Origin: Isoetes taiwanensis
Taxonomy: Eukaryota; Streptophyta; Lycopodiopsida; Isoetales; Isoetaceae
Direction of reading: 5' to 3'
Length of the DNA stretch: 64,000 bases
Assembly (NCBI GenBank): GCA_021234155.1
Contig: JAJEKV010000062.1
Coordinates: 6,230,432-6,294,431, forward strand
Made by a program: the position numbers and the translations under genes. The notes below the pieces were generated by a model. The model was not told the origin of the DNA. It worked only from the letters and a program-made list of their open reading frames with translations, and did no database searches. This document shows, piece by piece, positions 53,808 through 64,000 of this stretch (positions are counted from its first letter, which is position 1; each line of letters starts with the position of its first letter).

Positions 53808-55826
53808 ATGCAACATGTGCAATCATGCCACCGGAAGAGTGCACTCGCGACTCATCCTACACCTTTCCGCAACAAGATGGTTTATCAAGTGCAAACAACA
53901 CCTCGGCACCAATCGCACTATCGGCTCACCACCGCTGCGCGCAACCCAATCAACTCTATCACGCGGGAGATAAACGGGGGACCCAACACACGCCCTCCTT
54001 TTGATCCTTCGAAAGCTCAGTGTTATCACTGTCAAGAATGGGGTCATACCACTATGGCGTGTCCTCAACTTCCACAAGTTCAGGTGCAGCTTCCTGGCAC
54101 AAATCAGACCACATCGGTCCGCCTCACGGCTTACCAACTTTGGATTGCCAATGGCAAACAAGGCCCGCGTCCGGTTCTTCGGAAGCCACCTCGTGCACCT
54201 CAGCACTCACGCTATCAACCAGCTCCTGCAAATCAACCTCAGATGGATCAACAAGCACAGGAAGAAATTTTTCAAGCTCTCAATCCTCCAGTCCAGCCGT
54301 CAAATTGGGTTGGTTTAGTCTCACGCCAGACCAGGGCGTCACGTCCCTTAACCATTATTCCTAATGGCACGCAACCTGCCTTTGCCGTCGACACAATTCC
54401 TCATGCAGAAGACAAAAAGGTCCATTTTGCACCTGACTTGGAGAAACTCATGCCGAATGTCATGCCTAAAGTTCGCCAAAGCATTCTGAACCTCATGCAA
54501 GCTGCTGAAGGCCGCACGTTGGCCAATGTTCATGCCACCACTAGAGCTCAACAAAGACAAGACGCACCTTCCATGTCTCAACCTCCACGCTCTCAGCCAT
54601 ATCCAAATATCGTTGCTGAGGTAGACCTACTCAAAGAAGTTGCTGCTTCCTTACCACGCACTCCCGCACCTGTGGATCCCGCAGATCCTTTTTCTCATGT
54701 GCCTTTGGAACTCCAAGAGGAGCTGGCAAAAATCAAAATTCCTCTAAGTCTTGCAACGATTTTGAAACTCTGTCCTGCTCTCAAGGACCAGTTACCACTC
54801 CCGACTGTTTTGGTTGGGGCTGTTGCTACCTCTACACCCACGGTACATGCCACGGTGGGCAATCAGCAAGTCAACCATGTTCAAATTGATGGAGGTAGCG
54901 CAGTTAATCTCATCACGGATAAACTCCGCAAACAAATGGGCATCAAACAACTCTATCGTGCCCCATATGACATCAAATTGGCCAATGGCCATATCACGAG
55001 ACCTCAAGGCGTCACGCCTCTTCTTCACATCAACATTGGTGATCTCAGATTTCCCTTGGAATTTGGTGTTTGGAAGGCTGGAGAAGATCCAGGTGATTAT
55101 GAAATGTTGGTCGGCAGACCTTTTCTCCGCCAGGCCAAGAGTATCCATTACTGGGCCACGGATCAGTTAGTCATCACAGATGGTCACCTCAATGCCACCA
55201 TGGATTTGGAAACAGGCAAAATCATTTCCGTCGACAATGCTGAACCCTCTCTCTCCGACACCGATTCTGAGGACGCCCAGAATATCTATCAAGTTCAGGC
55301 TCCACCTGCGAGTCTGCCTCTGTCATCCTACTCCGAATATGCTGATCCTTGGGGAGAAATGACTCTTGATCAGGACCAGGCTGTGGCTGCTTTGCTTGAC
55401 CCTTACCTGGCTCCTTGCAATCGCATTCAACGTGTTGATCACTTTTCAGATGCTGAACCTCTTGCCACTCTTGTAGATGTACACGCTGTTATGAAGCAAC
55501 CTCTGCTTGATGACACTCAGCCACCTCTCTTTTTCACCACACAGAGCGCCACGCATCCTGTTATGCTTCAACCTCCTGCTCATATTGTCCAGGACACGGA
55601 AGTTATCCCCCATATTCAGACTCCTGACGTCGAGATTGTGGACGTAGGCAACAATCAGCCTGTCCGAATTGCTGCCAATCTTCCGACACCCTATCGTAAC
55701 AGGGCCGTCACGCTCTTCAAAAAGTTCAAACACATTTTCGCCTGGAGCTACAGAGATCTTCGAGGGATCAAAAAAACCTTGGGGGAACTCACCATTCCTA
55801 CCAAGTCTGATGCACGCCCAGTCTAG
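53808..55826 (+). CDS. Element 4 gag end, zinc knuckle and protease
   Basis: The 672-codon open frame has a CCHC knuckle (CYHCQEWGHTTMAC) at about residue 74-87. A long linker follows. The aspartic protease segment VNHVQIDGGSAVNLITDKL, GHITRPQGVTPL and DYEMLVGRPFLRQA lies at about residues 354-440. It ends in the RT lead-in (KKFKHIFAWSYRDLRGI). DGG replaces the usual DSG/DTG; this is also so in element 3, so it is a family trait and not a mutation. It stops at a TAG (55824-55826) where the polyprotein should continue into RT. Confidence 0.88.
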   Translation: MQHVQSCHRKSALATHPTPFRNKMVYQVQTTPRHQSHYRLTTAARNPINSITREINGGPNTRPPFDPSKAQCYHCQEWGHTTMACPQLPQVQVQLPGTNQTTSVRLTAYQLWIANGKQGPRPVLRKPPRAPQHSRYQPAPANQPQMDQQAQEEIFQALNPPVQPSNWVGLVSRQTRASRPLTIIPNGTQPAFAVDTIPHAEDKKVHFAPDLEKLMPNVMPKVRQSILNLMQAAEGRTLANVHATTRAQQRQDAPSMSQPPRSQPYPNIVAEVDLLKEVAASLPRTPAPVDPADPFSHVPLELQEELAKIKIPLSLATILKLCPALKDQLPLPTVLVGAVATSTPTVHATVGNQQVNHVQIDGGSAVNLITDKLRKQMGIKQLYRAPYDIKLANGHITRPQGVTPLLHINIGDLRFPLEFGVWKAGEDPGDYEMLVGRPFLRQAKSIHYWATDQLVITDGHLNATMDLETGKIISVDNAEPSLSDTDSEDAQNIYQVQAPPASLPLSSYSEYADPWGEMTLDQDQAVAALLDPYLAPCNRIQRVDHFSDAEPLATLVDVHAVMKQPLLDDTQPPLFFTTQSATHPVMLQPPAHIVQDTEVIPHIQTPDVEIVDVGNNQPVRIAANLPTPYRNRAVTLFKKFKHIFAWSYRDLRGIKKTLGELTIPTKSDARPV

Positions 55827-57962
55827 CAACGGCAAGATCGGCTCAACCCCACCACCGCGGATCGGCCAAGGCGGAAATTGACAAACTCCTTGCTGCAGGT
55901 TTGATCTATGAGGTCAAACATTCTGAGTGGGTGAGCCCCATCGTCATTGCACTCAAACACAATGGTAAGATCCGCGTTTGCGTGGACTACCGAAAACTCA
56001 ATCAGGCCACGGAGCGTGATCATTTTCCACTACCCTTCACAGACCAGGTTCTGGAAGAGGTTGCTGGACATGAGATGTACTCCTTCATGGATGGTTTTTC
56101 TGGCTACAATCAGATCTCAATCAAAGAATCTGATCAACTCAAGACTACCTTCACCACCCAGGGTAAGCACTTTTTGCCTACAAGGTGGTTCCTTTTGGAT
56201 TATCAAACTCTCCATCCACGTTTCAACGTATCATGCTCTCAGTTTTTCATGATTTTATGAAGGAAAATCCCTTCTTGCAAATTTTTCAAGATGACTTCTC
56301 TGCCTACAGTTCCATGGCTGACCATTTGGATAAATTGGAACTCGTCTTTCAGAAATGTGATGAGTCCGGCATTAGTCTCAATCCCGAGAAATGCACCTTT
56401 TGCGTCACTTCAGGTGTTCTGTTGGGACATGTGGTCAGCAAAGCAGGTATCACCACGGATCCTGCCAAAATCAGCTGTGTGCTCAAGGCTCAAGCACCAG
56501 CCAATATCAAGGAAACACGCTCTTTCTTGGGTAAGGTCAATTATTACTCCACCTTCATTCCTGGACTCGCAGCCATTGCAGATCCCATTCATAAACTCAC
56601 GGGTGATGAATCCACCTGGGCTTGGAATTCCCAGGCGGATGCTGCTTTCCAACAGTTGAAGCTCTTGCTTACTCAGGCCCCGGTTCTTGTTCCTCCTCAA
56701 TGGGACAAGCCCTTTCATGTCCATGTCGATGTCTCGGCCTTTGCTATTGGAGCTGTTCTTTCTCAAGAATATGATGCGCACACTGACAAACCAAACCGCT
56801 ACGCCAGCCGGAAACTCAATTCGGCTGAACGCAACTACTCTGCCACAGAGCGAGAAGCCTTGGGTTTAATTTTCTGCGTCCAACGCTTCCGTCACTATCT
56901 TTTGGGCAGTCAGATCAAATTCTTTGTTGACCACCAGGCACTTCTTTATTTGATCAACAAATCCACGCCCACGGGCCGCATTGCTCGTTGGGTCCTCCTT
57001 CTGCAAGAATTTGCACCTTTTGAAATTGTTCACAAGGCTGGCAAATCTCATGTTGTCCCGGATTATCTTTCACGCATCCACACAGATGATCCCTCCACTG
57101 GAGTCTCAGACGCCTTTCCTGACGCTCAACTCTTTCTGGTCACGGCAACACCTCATTGGTTTCATGATTTTCAGCAGTATCTCCTCACAGGCGCTCTTCC
57201 ACCAGAGGACGCCACGCTCTCTCCAGCCAAGCGACAATCCCGTCGACATCAATTTCTCCGCGAGGTCCGTGACTACACCATGGTTGCAGGCCATCTTTAC
57301 AAAAAGGGTAAGGATACCATCCTTCGACGCTGTGTTCTCCCTCATGAGGTCCCAGATATTGTTCGAGAAGCCCATGAAGGGCTCGGAGGTGGTCATTTTC
57401 ATGGAGACACCACGGCACGCAAAATCCTTCTTGCTGGTTATTTTTGGCCCACGCTCTTCAAAGACGCTCACGCCCACGCCCGCACGTGTGATGCTTGCGT
57501 GTGGGGACGCCCACGGCCCGACAGCTCTTCCCTTGACGCCCGGTTGCCACGCCACTTCCCTTCAACCAAATGGGGAATGGATTTTGTGGGATCCATCGAT
57601 CCTCCCCGCATAGCGACACCCGCGTGCCGCTACATCCTGGTTCTCACTGACTACGCTACCAAATGGGCGGAAGCTTGCGCACTTCCAGACAACACTGCGG
57701 CAAGCACAGCCAAGGTTATCTATCAACAAATCATCACGCGATTCGGCTGCCCCACGGAGCTGGTCAGTGATCGTGGTGTCCACTTTATCAATCATACCAT
57801 CAAGGAGCTGACAGATTATCTCCTGATACATCATCACAAGAGCACACCTTACTATCCTCAAGGCAATGGTTTGGCGGAAAGCACCAACAAGACTCTGGTC
57901 ATAATTCTCAAGAAAATTTGTGACGCTTCTCGCACTGACTGGCAAAACAAGCTTCCTACTGT
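55827..57962 (+). CDS. Element 4 RT, RNase H and integrase, first part
   Basis: RT begins after the TAG, with frames shifting near 55855 and in a T run near 56170. Motifs are GLIYEVKHSEWVSPIVIA, RVCVDYRKLNQATERDHFPL, FMDGFSGYNQISIKESDQ, VVPFGLSNSPSTFQRIM and the catalytic FLQIFQDDFSAYS. RNase H follows (VHVDVSAFAIGAVLSQE, SATEREALGLIF, FVDHQALLYLI). Integrase zinc residues are in HEGLGGGHFHGD and CDACVWG. The core has TDYATKW and SDRGVHFINHTIKEL with NGLAESTNKTL. From 56185 the frame is open to the CACTA-like insertion at 57963. Confidence 0.93.
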
Positions 57963-58440
57963 CACAAGGCCCCCAAAAATTAATTCGCATTAATAATCAC
58001 TACGAAAACTAGTATAAGCATGGTTTTTTATACAGACAGTTCATAATGTCATCAAAAACCACATGCCTTCCATGGTTTTGTAAAATCATTACTGGCTTGG
58101 TCGTAATTCTTATACTAATTTTACATCTTACACTAGTTTTTTGAAATTATTGCTGGTTTAGGAGGTGGCTTTTAAGCATACATTGTTGATATTATAATAT
58201 AGGATGATTCCAAATTCTAATTCTTATTATTATTGTCGTTATTATATAGGTTTCTTAACACGACTTTAATGCCTCAAGTTTTTTAAGTTAGTTCAAAGAC
58301 CATTATCAATTTTGCAACTATGTTGTGGTTTTGATACATGGTTATTTACCATGCTTGTTAGTAGTCTATTATGATCTGGTTTATGCTATTGACTTTATTA
58401 TATACTTGTTTCAATCCTTAAAGTCACTAACTTTGAGCAT

Positions 58441-58475
<35 letters not shown>

Positions 58476-61400
58476 CTAGTAACTCCAACTAACATGTCTA
58501 TATTTTCAAAGGTTGCACTGCTTTCAAAATGTGATTCTTAATCGCAGTTATAAGCTTATGTTATGTACATTGATTTGTTTATATTGGTTACATGATGTGG
58601 TTTGTGGGCTAATTCGCTCTTATTTCCAATATATGTAGCATAATTTGGATTATTAGATATCTATAATCTTTGAATAAATGGGTTTTGTTTTAATGTGTTT
58701 GCCTATGTCTTCACGTATACATTTAGTGTTTACGAAGCATGTGCATAATTTGCCTTAATAAAGAGGAATTTGAATCGTTCGGAACATTCATCATGTATGG
58801 TCTAGGCTAATCTTTGCATATTTGTGTTGCACTTATATTGTGCATTAGTGGTGGGGAGAGAAGGAATGAAGCAAATTGACTAAAAATTTGGCACCTGGAG
58901 GTAAAGGCAAGTAGAAATTTGGCACCACTTTAAATAAAGTTATAGTTTAGGTGTACTATGGGTCTTCATTCCAGTTAAGTACTCTTCAAAAGCTAGCTTC
59001 CATATTTTGGTTGCAATCCTCTCCTTCTATCTGATGTAGCTCAGTTCCAGTAGCAAAATGGATTCCTATATGGTACTCAAATTGTAGAATGATTGGAGTC
59101 ATTTATGAACTTTAGTAGGGTGTTTCAAGATGCCAATTAATAGGGCCAGGTTGCCAAGATGTTCTTACTGGATAGTAGTAGGTATATATAGGTGGAATTG
59201 TTTCTCAATGTTGAGATCAATGGTGATAGAATATTCTTATGTAAGGATGTAGAACAATGGCGATCGAATATTTTTATGTAGGAGTGTAGATGGAAGTTGC
59301 AGTTGTTCTCTCCATGTTGCGTACAATGGCAATAGGATATTCTCATGTAGGAAGAATTGTACAAACAATTTTTAAGTGTATTTTTGCCCATTGTTTATAT
59401 ATTTTTGTAATGGAATGGAAGGCACCATTCTTGCAGTGTTGTATATCATGAAGATATACAAGAAATTTGTCGCGGCAGCCATTTCTCTCTATTCAGAACC
59501 TATGGGTTTGAACCCAATATTATCCAATGTTGAACAATGCAATGTTTGCTTATAATGGACTTGTGGTATGGAAGATATCTTTAAATGCATCATTTAACCA
59601 CAAACTAAGGAAGGTGCAATATTTCTTCGTTGAATACCTTCTCTAGATCAAGTATTTTTCCCAATTCCATTTATCTCCATTGCATATACATCCATATCTA
59701 CCAAGTAAGTGCATCATTAAGCACTTGAGCCCCTCCTTCCAGGGAAGTGATATTTCTTCTTAAACTAACATGCAAAGTTAAAGATTTTGAACCCTCACCT
59801 AGAGATGTGAAGATATATAGTTCTAGAAATATAGCAAGACATATTGCATGTTATACAACTCTAATTAATCTCGTTACATAGTGTATAGCAATTTTGAGTA
59901 ACATAATTAGGATATACCTCATTGCAGGTAGTTTGACCCTTGCTTTCCATTTTGTCAAGCATCTTGTAGTAATCATTCAATCAAATGGCTAGATTAAGTT
60001 AGGTTGCCGTAGATAAGATGACATGGAAGTATTACGGATAAGGGTGGACCTTCGGAGCTTTAGTGGCAAATGATCTGCCATAACTATGCTGGCCTGTTGC
60101 TGCTAGATTTTATGGCGACCAAGAGCTCATTACTTGGTCGTAGATCACACTCGGCAATTAAACGTTCACATGCCACACCTCGCAGTTGAGACAATTTGCA
60201 AACCCCTTGATCGGATTTGGAGTGTAGGGAGGAAAAACTGTGGAGGGATCGATCCAATGAATATTTAATGAGTCGGGCTGCTTCAAATATGAAGCAAAAA
60301 CTAGAATGATGTGTCATTTTTCTTTTTCACTTGGGCATGGGTCTAGTGTGATATAAAAAAGCAAGCAAAATTCTCTTAGTGTGCCTATTACTGACCTAGT
60401 TCTGCTATGTATTTAATCGGGTCCATATAGTGTGATTCCAGTCTTGGTATTTTTATTTTTGTGTTGTTGTGCGGCACAGGAGTAGAACAATTTTCCTTCA
60501 TTCAAATCCACCTCATTTGAACTTGCAGAAGCAAGGGATGGTGATCCATTGGTTCAAAAAATTCCGAGGAACCATTGCAACCATCTGTCTAAAAATTAAA
60601 CAGAAAACACCCTTCAATTTCCAACCCTGGTCGAACAAGTGTCGAAATTAGGGGGGTTCCTTCCCCAGAATTTTCAATTAAACTTAAAAATATCAAATTT
60701 GAAGTAGATGCAGGCAAATTTTCGGTCGAAATTCTATAAAATTATTAGTGTAAAATCCGGCAAATTAGGGGTGTAAAATATGATTAGTATAGGTAAAGGG
60801 CGGCATTTTTTATGGTGGTCGAATCCCCTTCCCTTTTTTTTCCGAAAATTTGGGGCCAATATGTTTAGGTTACGTTTTTTTAGGTTTAGGTTTTCATTTT
60901 TTACTTCGTCTTTTGGAGCGGCGGCAGCGACAGAGATCATCTCTAGGAAGAAGGGCGATGCCAGCTTTGATCCTGATCACACTACTTTCAATTTAAGGCA
61001 ATACAGAGTAGTGATTTTGGCATATTCTCTAGCTGTTTTATGCTGTTTTCAGTGAATGCTAGTGTTCAAGAATCTAAAATCATTCTTTCATTCTGCCTGC
61101 TTTCTGTGCTTCTATCGTCAACAAAGGTATGCATTTCTACTTTCACATCTTTAGTGCAAGAATGATACATAATTCTTAGTGCAAAAATGGTAAAGAATCG
61201 TGGATGCTCATTTCTATATTCTTATGATTTTACACTTCTGGTTTTGCAAGAAGATAGCTTTCATTCTTACAACAATGAACAGTACTGTTTAACGTCATGC
61301 CATTTGTTAAGGTAATAGCATTTCATTTTTTGTTTCATAATATTTTGTCAATGGAAGAGCAACAGGGAACTGCACTCAGACATATGTTGCGAATGACAGA

Positions 61401-62712
61401 ATTCAACGGGATATTTACTTTAGAATTTTCATGCAGGGCAATCACTGGCACCTAATGGCAGTAGCACTCTGGTCCCTCTTCTTCTTTTCCTTCTGGCTTC
61501 TCTGAAGTCATAAGAGCTTGAAACTTCGATGTGGCAAAGCATACAAAATCGTGGTGTCTCTTTGGAGAAGCGGGTAATGGATGCAATGTTTCTTGGCTTT
61601 GGATGCTATTAAAGTTCTTTATATCATGTTCTTTATATCATATCATTCTTGTCCATATATTCTAACTATGCCTCTCTTGGAGAGTGCTTTCAGACTAGAA
61701 AAAGGAAGGCAAAGGACTACTCACGTTTTTCGGGAGCAAATTAAGAACTACTCTTGAAGTAACAAATTCTAAGGGAATTTTTTGTGTTATTACCCTTTGC
61801 TTATACATGTTGTAATTAAATCTTTTCTTCATTCATCTTTCATAATTGCAGGTGGTGATTCCAGATGGCAACAAATCTTGAACAAATCTGGGAGGCAAAT
61901 TGTGAATGCCTTGGTGAATGGCTTGTTCTCGTTTGATCAGAGTGGCTATGAGTTGCCTTCAAACTTCTATTATTGCTTCCATAGATACCAGTATTGCTCA
62001 AATTTAAATGAAGGGATGAAATAACTGGCAGAGAATTACAAGGTTTCAAGATGATTTAAAGACTGCAGTGGATGTGATTACCAGACTGGAATGGTCTTGT
62101 ATAATGTAGGTGAAATTAATTATGAGATTCCAGTTCAATGTTATTTAAGGGATTTGGATTTCCCAAGGTTCGATTCCTTGGTCCCATATAGATTTATAAA
62201 TAAATTAAATGCCTCAGATCATACCTATAAAACACTATATTGTACACAATATATCATATCTACAAACCATACCTGTTAAACACTATAGTGTACAATATCA
62301 TGTTGTATTACAGCGGGTAAAACATCTTGTATTACTTAGCAAAGAAGTAAAGCAAAGAAGATAGACGGGGTAAAACATCTTGTGACAAAACTTGTTGTAT
62401 GAAGTAATATTATACACCATATACTTTAAGTAGGAATAGGGATCAACTACACTTGCCATGTCAAGAAGGTATGCTCATTTATCATACCATCAAATTGTAT
62501 AAATGAACCATGTTGCATAACTGTATATTTAACCATGTAAAACAATAATATTTATTTATCACACTATCAGATCATGTTAACGAACTATGTTGCATAACCA
62601 GACATGGTTTGTAAACTTTTTGGCCCACAAACTGGTACTGATTTAAATGCTTGACTTTTAGCAACAAGCCATGGTTAAAAAGTCATATTGATTCAATTTT
62701 GGGCGCCTTGTG
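57963..62712. mobile_element. CACTA-like DNA transposon, non-autonomous (4750 bp)
   Basis: The ends are CACAAGGCCCCCAAAA and, inverted, CACAAGGCGCCCAAAA. TGT is duplicated at 57960-57962 and 62713-62715. Removing the element and one TGT gives continuous integrase sequence (LPTVLWAYNT), as in element 3. Subterminal CATGGTT motifs occur near both ends (58019, 58073, 58338; 62603, 62667). The 3-bp duplication and CAC ends fit the CACTA superfamily, though the ends read CACAA. There is no transposase; a T run lies at 58442-58472. Interior frames (for example 60780-61055, 61782-62024) may be captured gene pieces, but none is recognised. Confidence 0.88.
58442..58472 (+). repeat. Poly-T tract
   Basis: A run of about 30 T lies within the CACTA-like element. 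It is probably a slippage product or the trace of a small retroposed insertion in minus orientation; no body is recognised. Confidence 0.85.
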
Positions 62713-63241
62713 TGTTCTTTGGGCTTACAATACTTGTTTCAAAATAGCTACAGGTCACACTCCTTTCAAATTGGTTTATGGTCAAGAAGCTCTCATGCCG
62801 TTTGAATACATCCTTCCAACACTCCGTTTTCAACTGGCTACTGCCCATAATCCGCCTGCTGCACTCAAAGAAAGGGTCTATCAATTGGAACAGTTGGATG
62901 AACTTCGAAGGGATGCTTATATTCGTGTTCTTCATGGACAACGGTTGCAAAAATCTCTACATGACAAACGTATGAAGACAAAAACATTCAAAGCAGGAGA
63001 CTTGGTTCTTCTTTATGATTCTCGGTACAAAAATTTTCCGGGTAAGCTTAAGTTTCGATGGCTTGGCCCTTATCAAATTGTTCAAGTGGTTCAACCCAGT
63101 GTTTTCCAGCTGGCTGAGTTAGATGGCACTCCATTACCTACACTGGTTAATGGCTTTCGCCTCAAAACATTTCATACCACAGCAAGTGAAAATCAACAAA
63201 CAGATACAGTTCAAGATGCAAACACAACAGATCGTGACTAA
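62713..63241 (+). CDS. Element 4 integrase, C-terminal part
   Basis: It continues the integrase frame from 57962: VLWAYNTCFKIATGHTPFKL, QEALMPFEYILPTLRF, then LDELRRDAYIRVLHGQRLQK, then the C-terminal domain FRWLGPYQIVQVVQPSVFQL and a short tail ending in TGA or TAA near 63241. No chromodomain follows. The stretch before 62713 in the same frame belongs to the CACTA-like element. Confidence 0.92.
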
Positions 63242-64000
63242 AAAGGCGGCATATTATATTATAGGTGAAATTTTTTACAAAATGTGGGCACAGCCCAGCT
63301 ATTTCCGCTATGGGCACTGCCCTATATACAAAAAACGGGCTCAGAGCCCTATCTACTAAGTCCTAAGAAGAAAAACCCTCTACTCGGTTTGGGCGAGAGG
63401 TGATCTTGCTTGAGATGTGGTAGAGGTTCTTTCGGGGTCGGCGAAGGTGCGAGAACCACCTCCATCAGCGTTGGTCTTCGGATCGGGATGTTCAGCCATC
63501 GGCACACAACCATCCATTCGAGGCCACGATTGTGGCGGCGCCAGAGGTCGGACAATCCATCTTGCGGGTAATCCACTCGGCGGTTAGTGGGCATAATGCA
63601 GTCCTCGTTCAAACCCGGCGGCGGCCATCTTTGGCGCCATCGGATGCCTTCGCTTCACTCCGGTTCGGTCTTATATAGCCAAGCGAGGAACTCCTTGTCG
63701 GCGTGGACCAATCACAAAAATCGCCAGCGTGTTTGCAATGCAAAATTTGTTTCTAAAATGAGAATCTTTTCTCCGCCGCATATCTAGCCATGGTACAACC
63801 CCGACACATTCCTTTTAATGATCTCCCACTTCGAGTTGCCAGCATTAAATGCCATTCCTTCTTTTCACGCCCGTCGAACATTAATGTGTGTCCTTTGGCC
63901 ACCTGTCACATCCCATCATTCTCTCACGCCTCATCTCCACCGTTCATTACTTCTCCCTTTGTTGTTTGGGGACTTAGCCAAATTTTTGCCTCTCAATCAC
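63242..64000 (+). other. Element 4 post-pol region, start
   Basis: It corresponds to 44430-45190 of element 3 through many small indels. No gene seen up to the window edge. Confidence 0.6.

Larger units (their letters stand above)
51896..64000 (+). mobile_element. Element 4: Athila/Tat-like gypsy element, continues past the window
   Basis: The 5' LTR is 51896-52486, followed by gag, protease, RT, RNase H and integrase (split by the CACTA-like element) and the start of the post-pol region. It is the same family as element 3. The 3' LTR lies beyond 64000: in element 3 about 3.9 kb separates the pol end from it. RT carries FQDD and DGFSGYNQI, typical of the Athila/Tat branch, and no chromodomain follows integrase. 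Confidence 0.92.

Noticed and set aside
62651-62712. Met at 62651 as start of a separate gene
   Set aside because: It lies in the CACTA-like element. The integrase frame resumes only after the TGT duplication at 62713.
1-64000. tRNA and rRNA genes
   Set aside because: The tRNA-like stretches seen (TGGTATCAGAGC at 17148, 15290 and 23940) are primer-binding sites beside LTRs. No cloverleaf or rRNA sequence was noticed by eye; tRNAscan-SE was not available.

Overview
The window is nuclear DNA of a land plant, from a region built almost wholly of nested transposable elements. The grounds are plant-type Ty1-copia elements primed by initiator-Met tRNA, a Ty3-gypsy chromovirus family with a chromodomain, Athila/Tat-like gypsy elements with 570-590 bp LTRs, and a CACTA-like DNA transposon with a 3-bp target duplication. 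No intact host gene, tRNA, rRNA or CRISPR array was found. The species cannot be read from the sequence; a seed-free plant is a guess only.

Outer layer (about 1-11929 and 51378-51895): low-complexity and unassigned DNA, a decayed chromovirus relic (2.9-6.7 kb, minus), and a frameshifted transposase-like gene with the DN...QNKN...GHTHEDVD signature (7.3-9.9 kb, plus). Copia A is inserted here. Its left LTR is 11930-12660. Its right LTR survives only as two pieces, 15292-15555 and 51133-51372. The 5-bp duplication CCTCT lies at 11925-11929 and 51373-51377, so the element spans 39.4 kb of nested DNA.

Inside the copia A LTR sits chromovirus C (plus strand, from 15556): 5' LTR, Met-tRNA primer site, ORF1, ORF2, gag. 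ORF1 encodes an unknown N-terminal domain, an Asp/Gln-rich repeat linker and a C-terminal histone H3 core. Copia B (18995-24540, nearly intact, duplication CAAGT) splits ORF1. A second chromovirus, element 2 (minus strand, 28946-51132), interrupts the gag of C. Element 2 has the order H3-like fragment, ORF2, gag, protease, RT, RNase H, integrase, chromodomain, 3' LTR. It is itself interrupted by a 4.0-kb terminal-inverted-repeat element (33981-37981, no visible target duplication) and by Athila-like element 3 (40549-48885, duplication TTCTT). A deletion ending at 51132/51133 removed the rest of C, the 5' end of element 2 and 227 bp of the copia A LTR.

To the right, Athila-like element 4 (51896 to beyond 64000) is split in its integrase by a 4.75-kb CACTA-like element (57963-62712, duplication TGT).

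The main discovery candidate is the chromovirus family that carries a histone-H3-like domain upstream of gag. It is seen in two diverged copies (C and element 2) in the same gene order, next to an unrecognised ORF2 that is also present in the relic at 6.1-6.7 kb. Element 2 encodes an integrase-linked chromodomain, so the family would combine a histone module with a chromatin-reader module.
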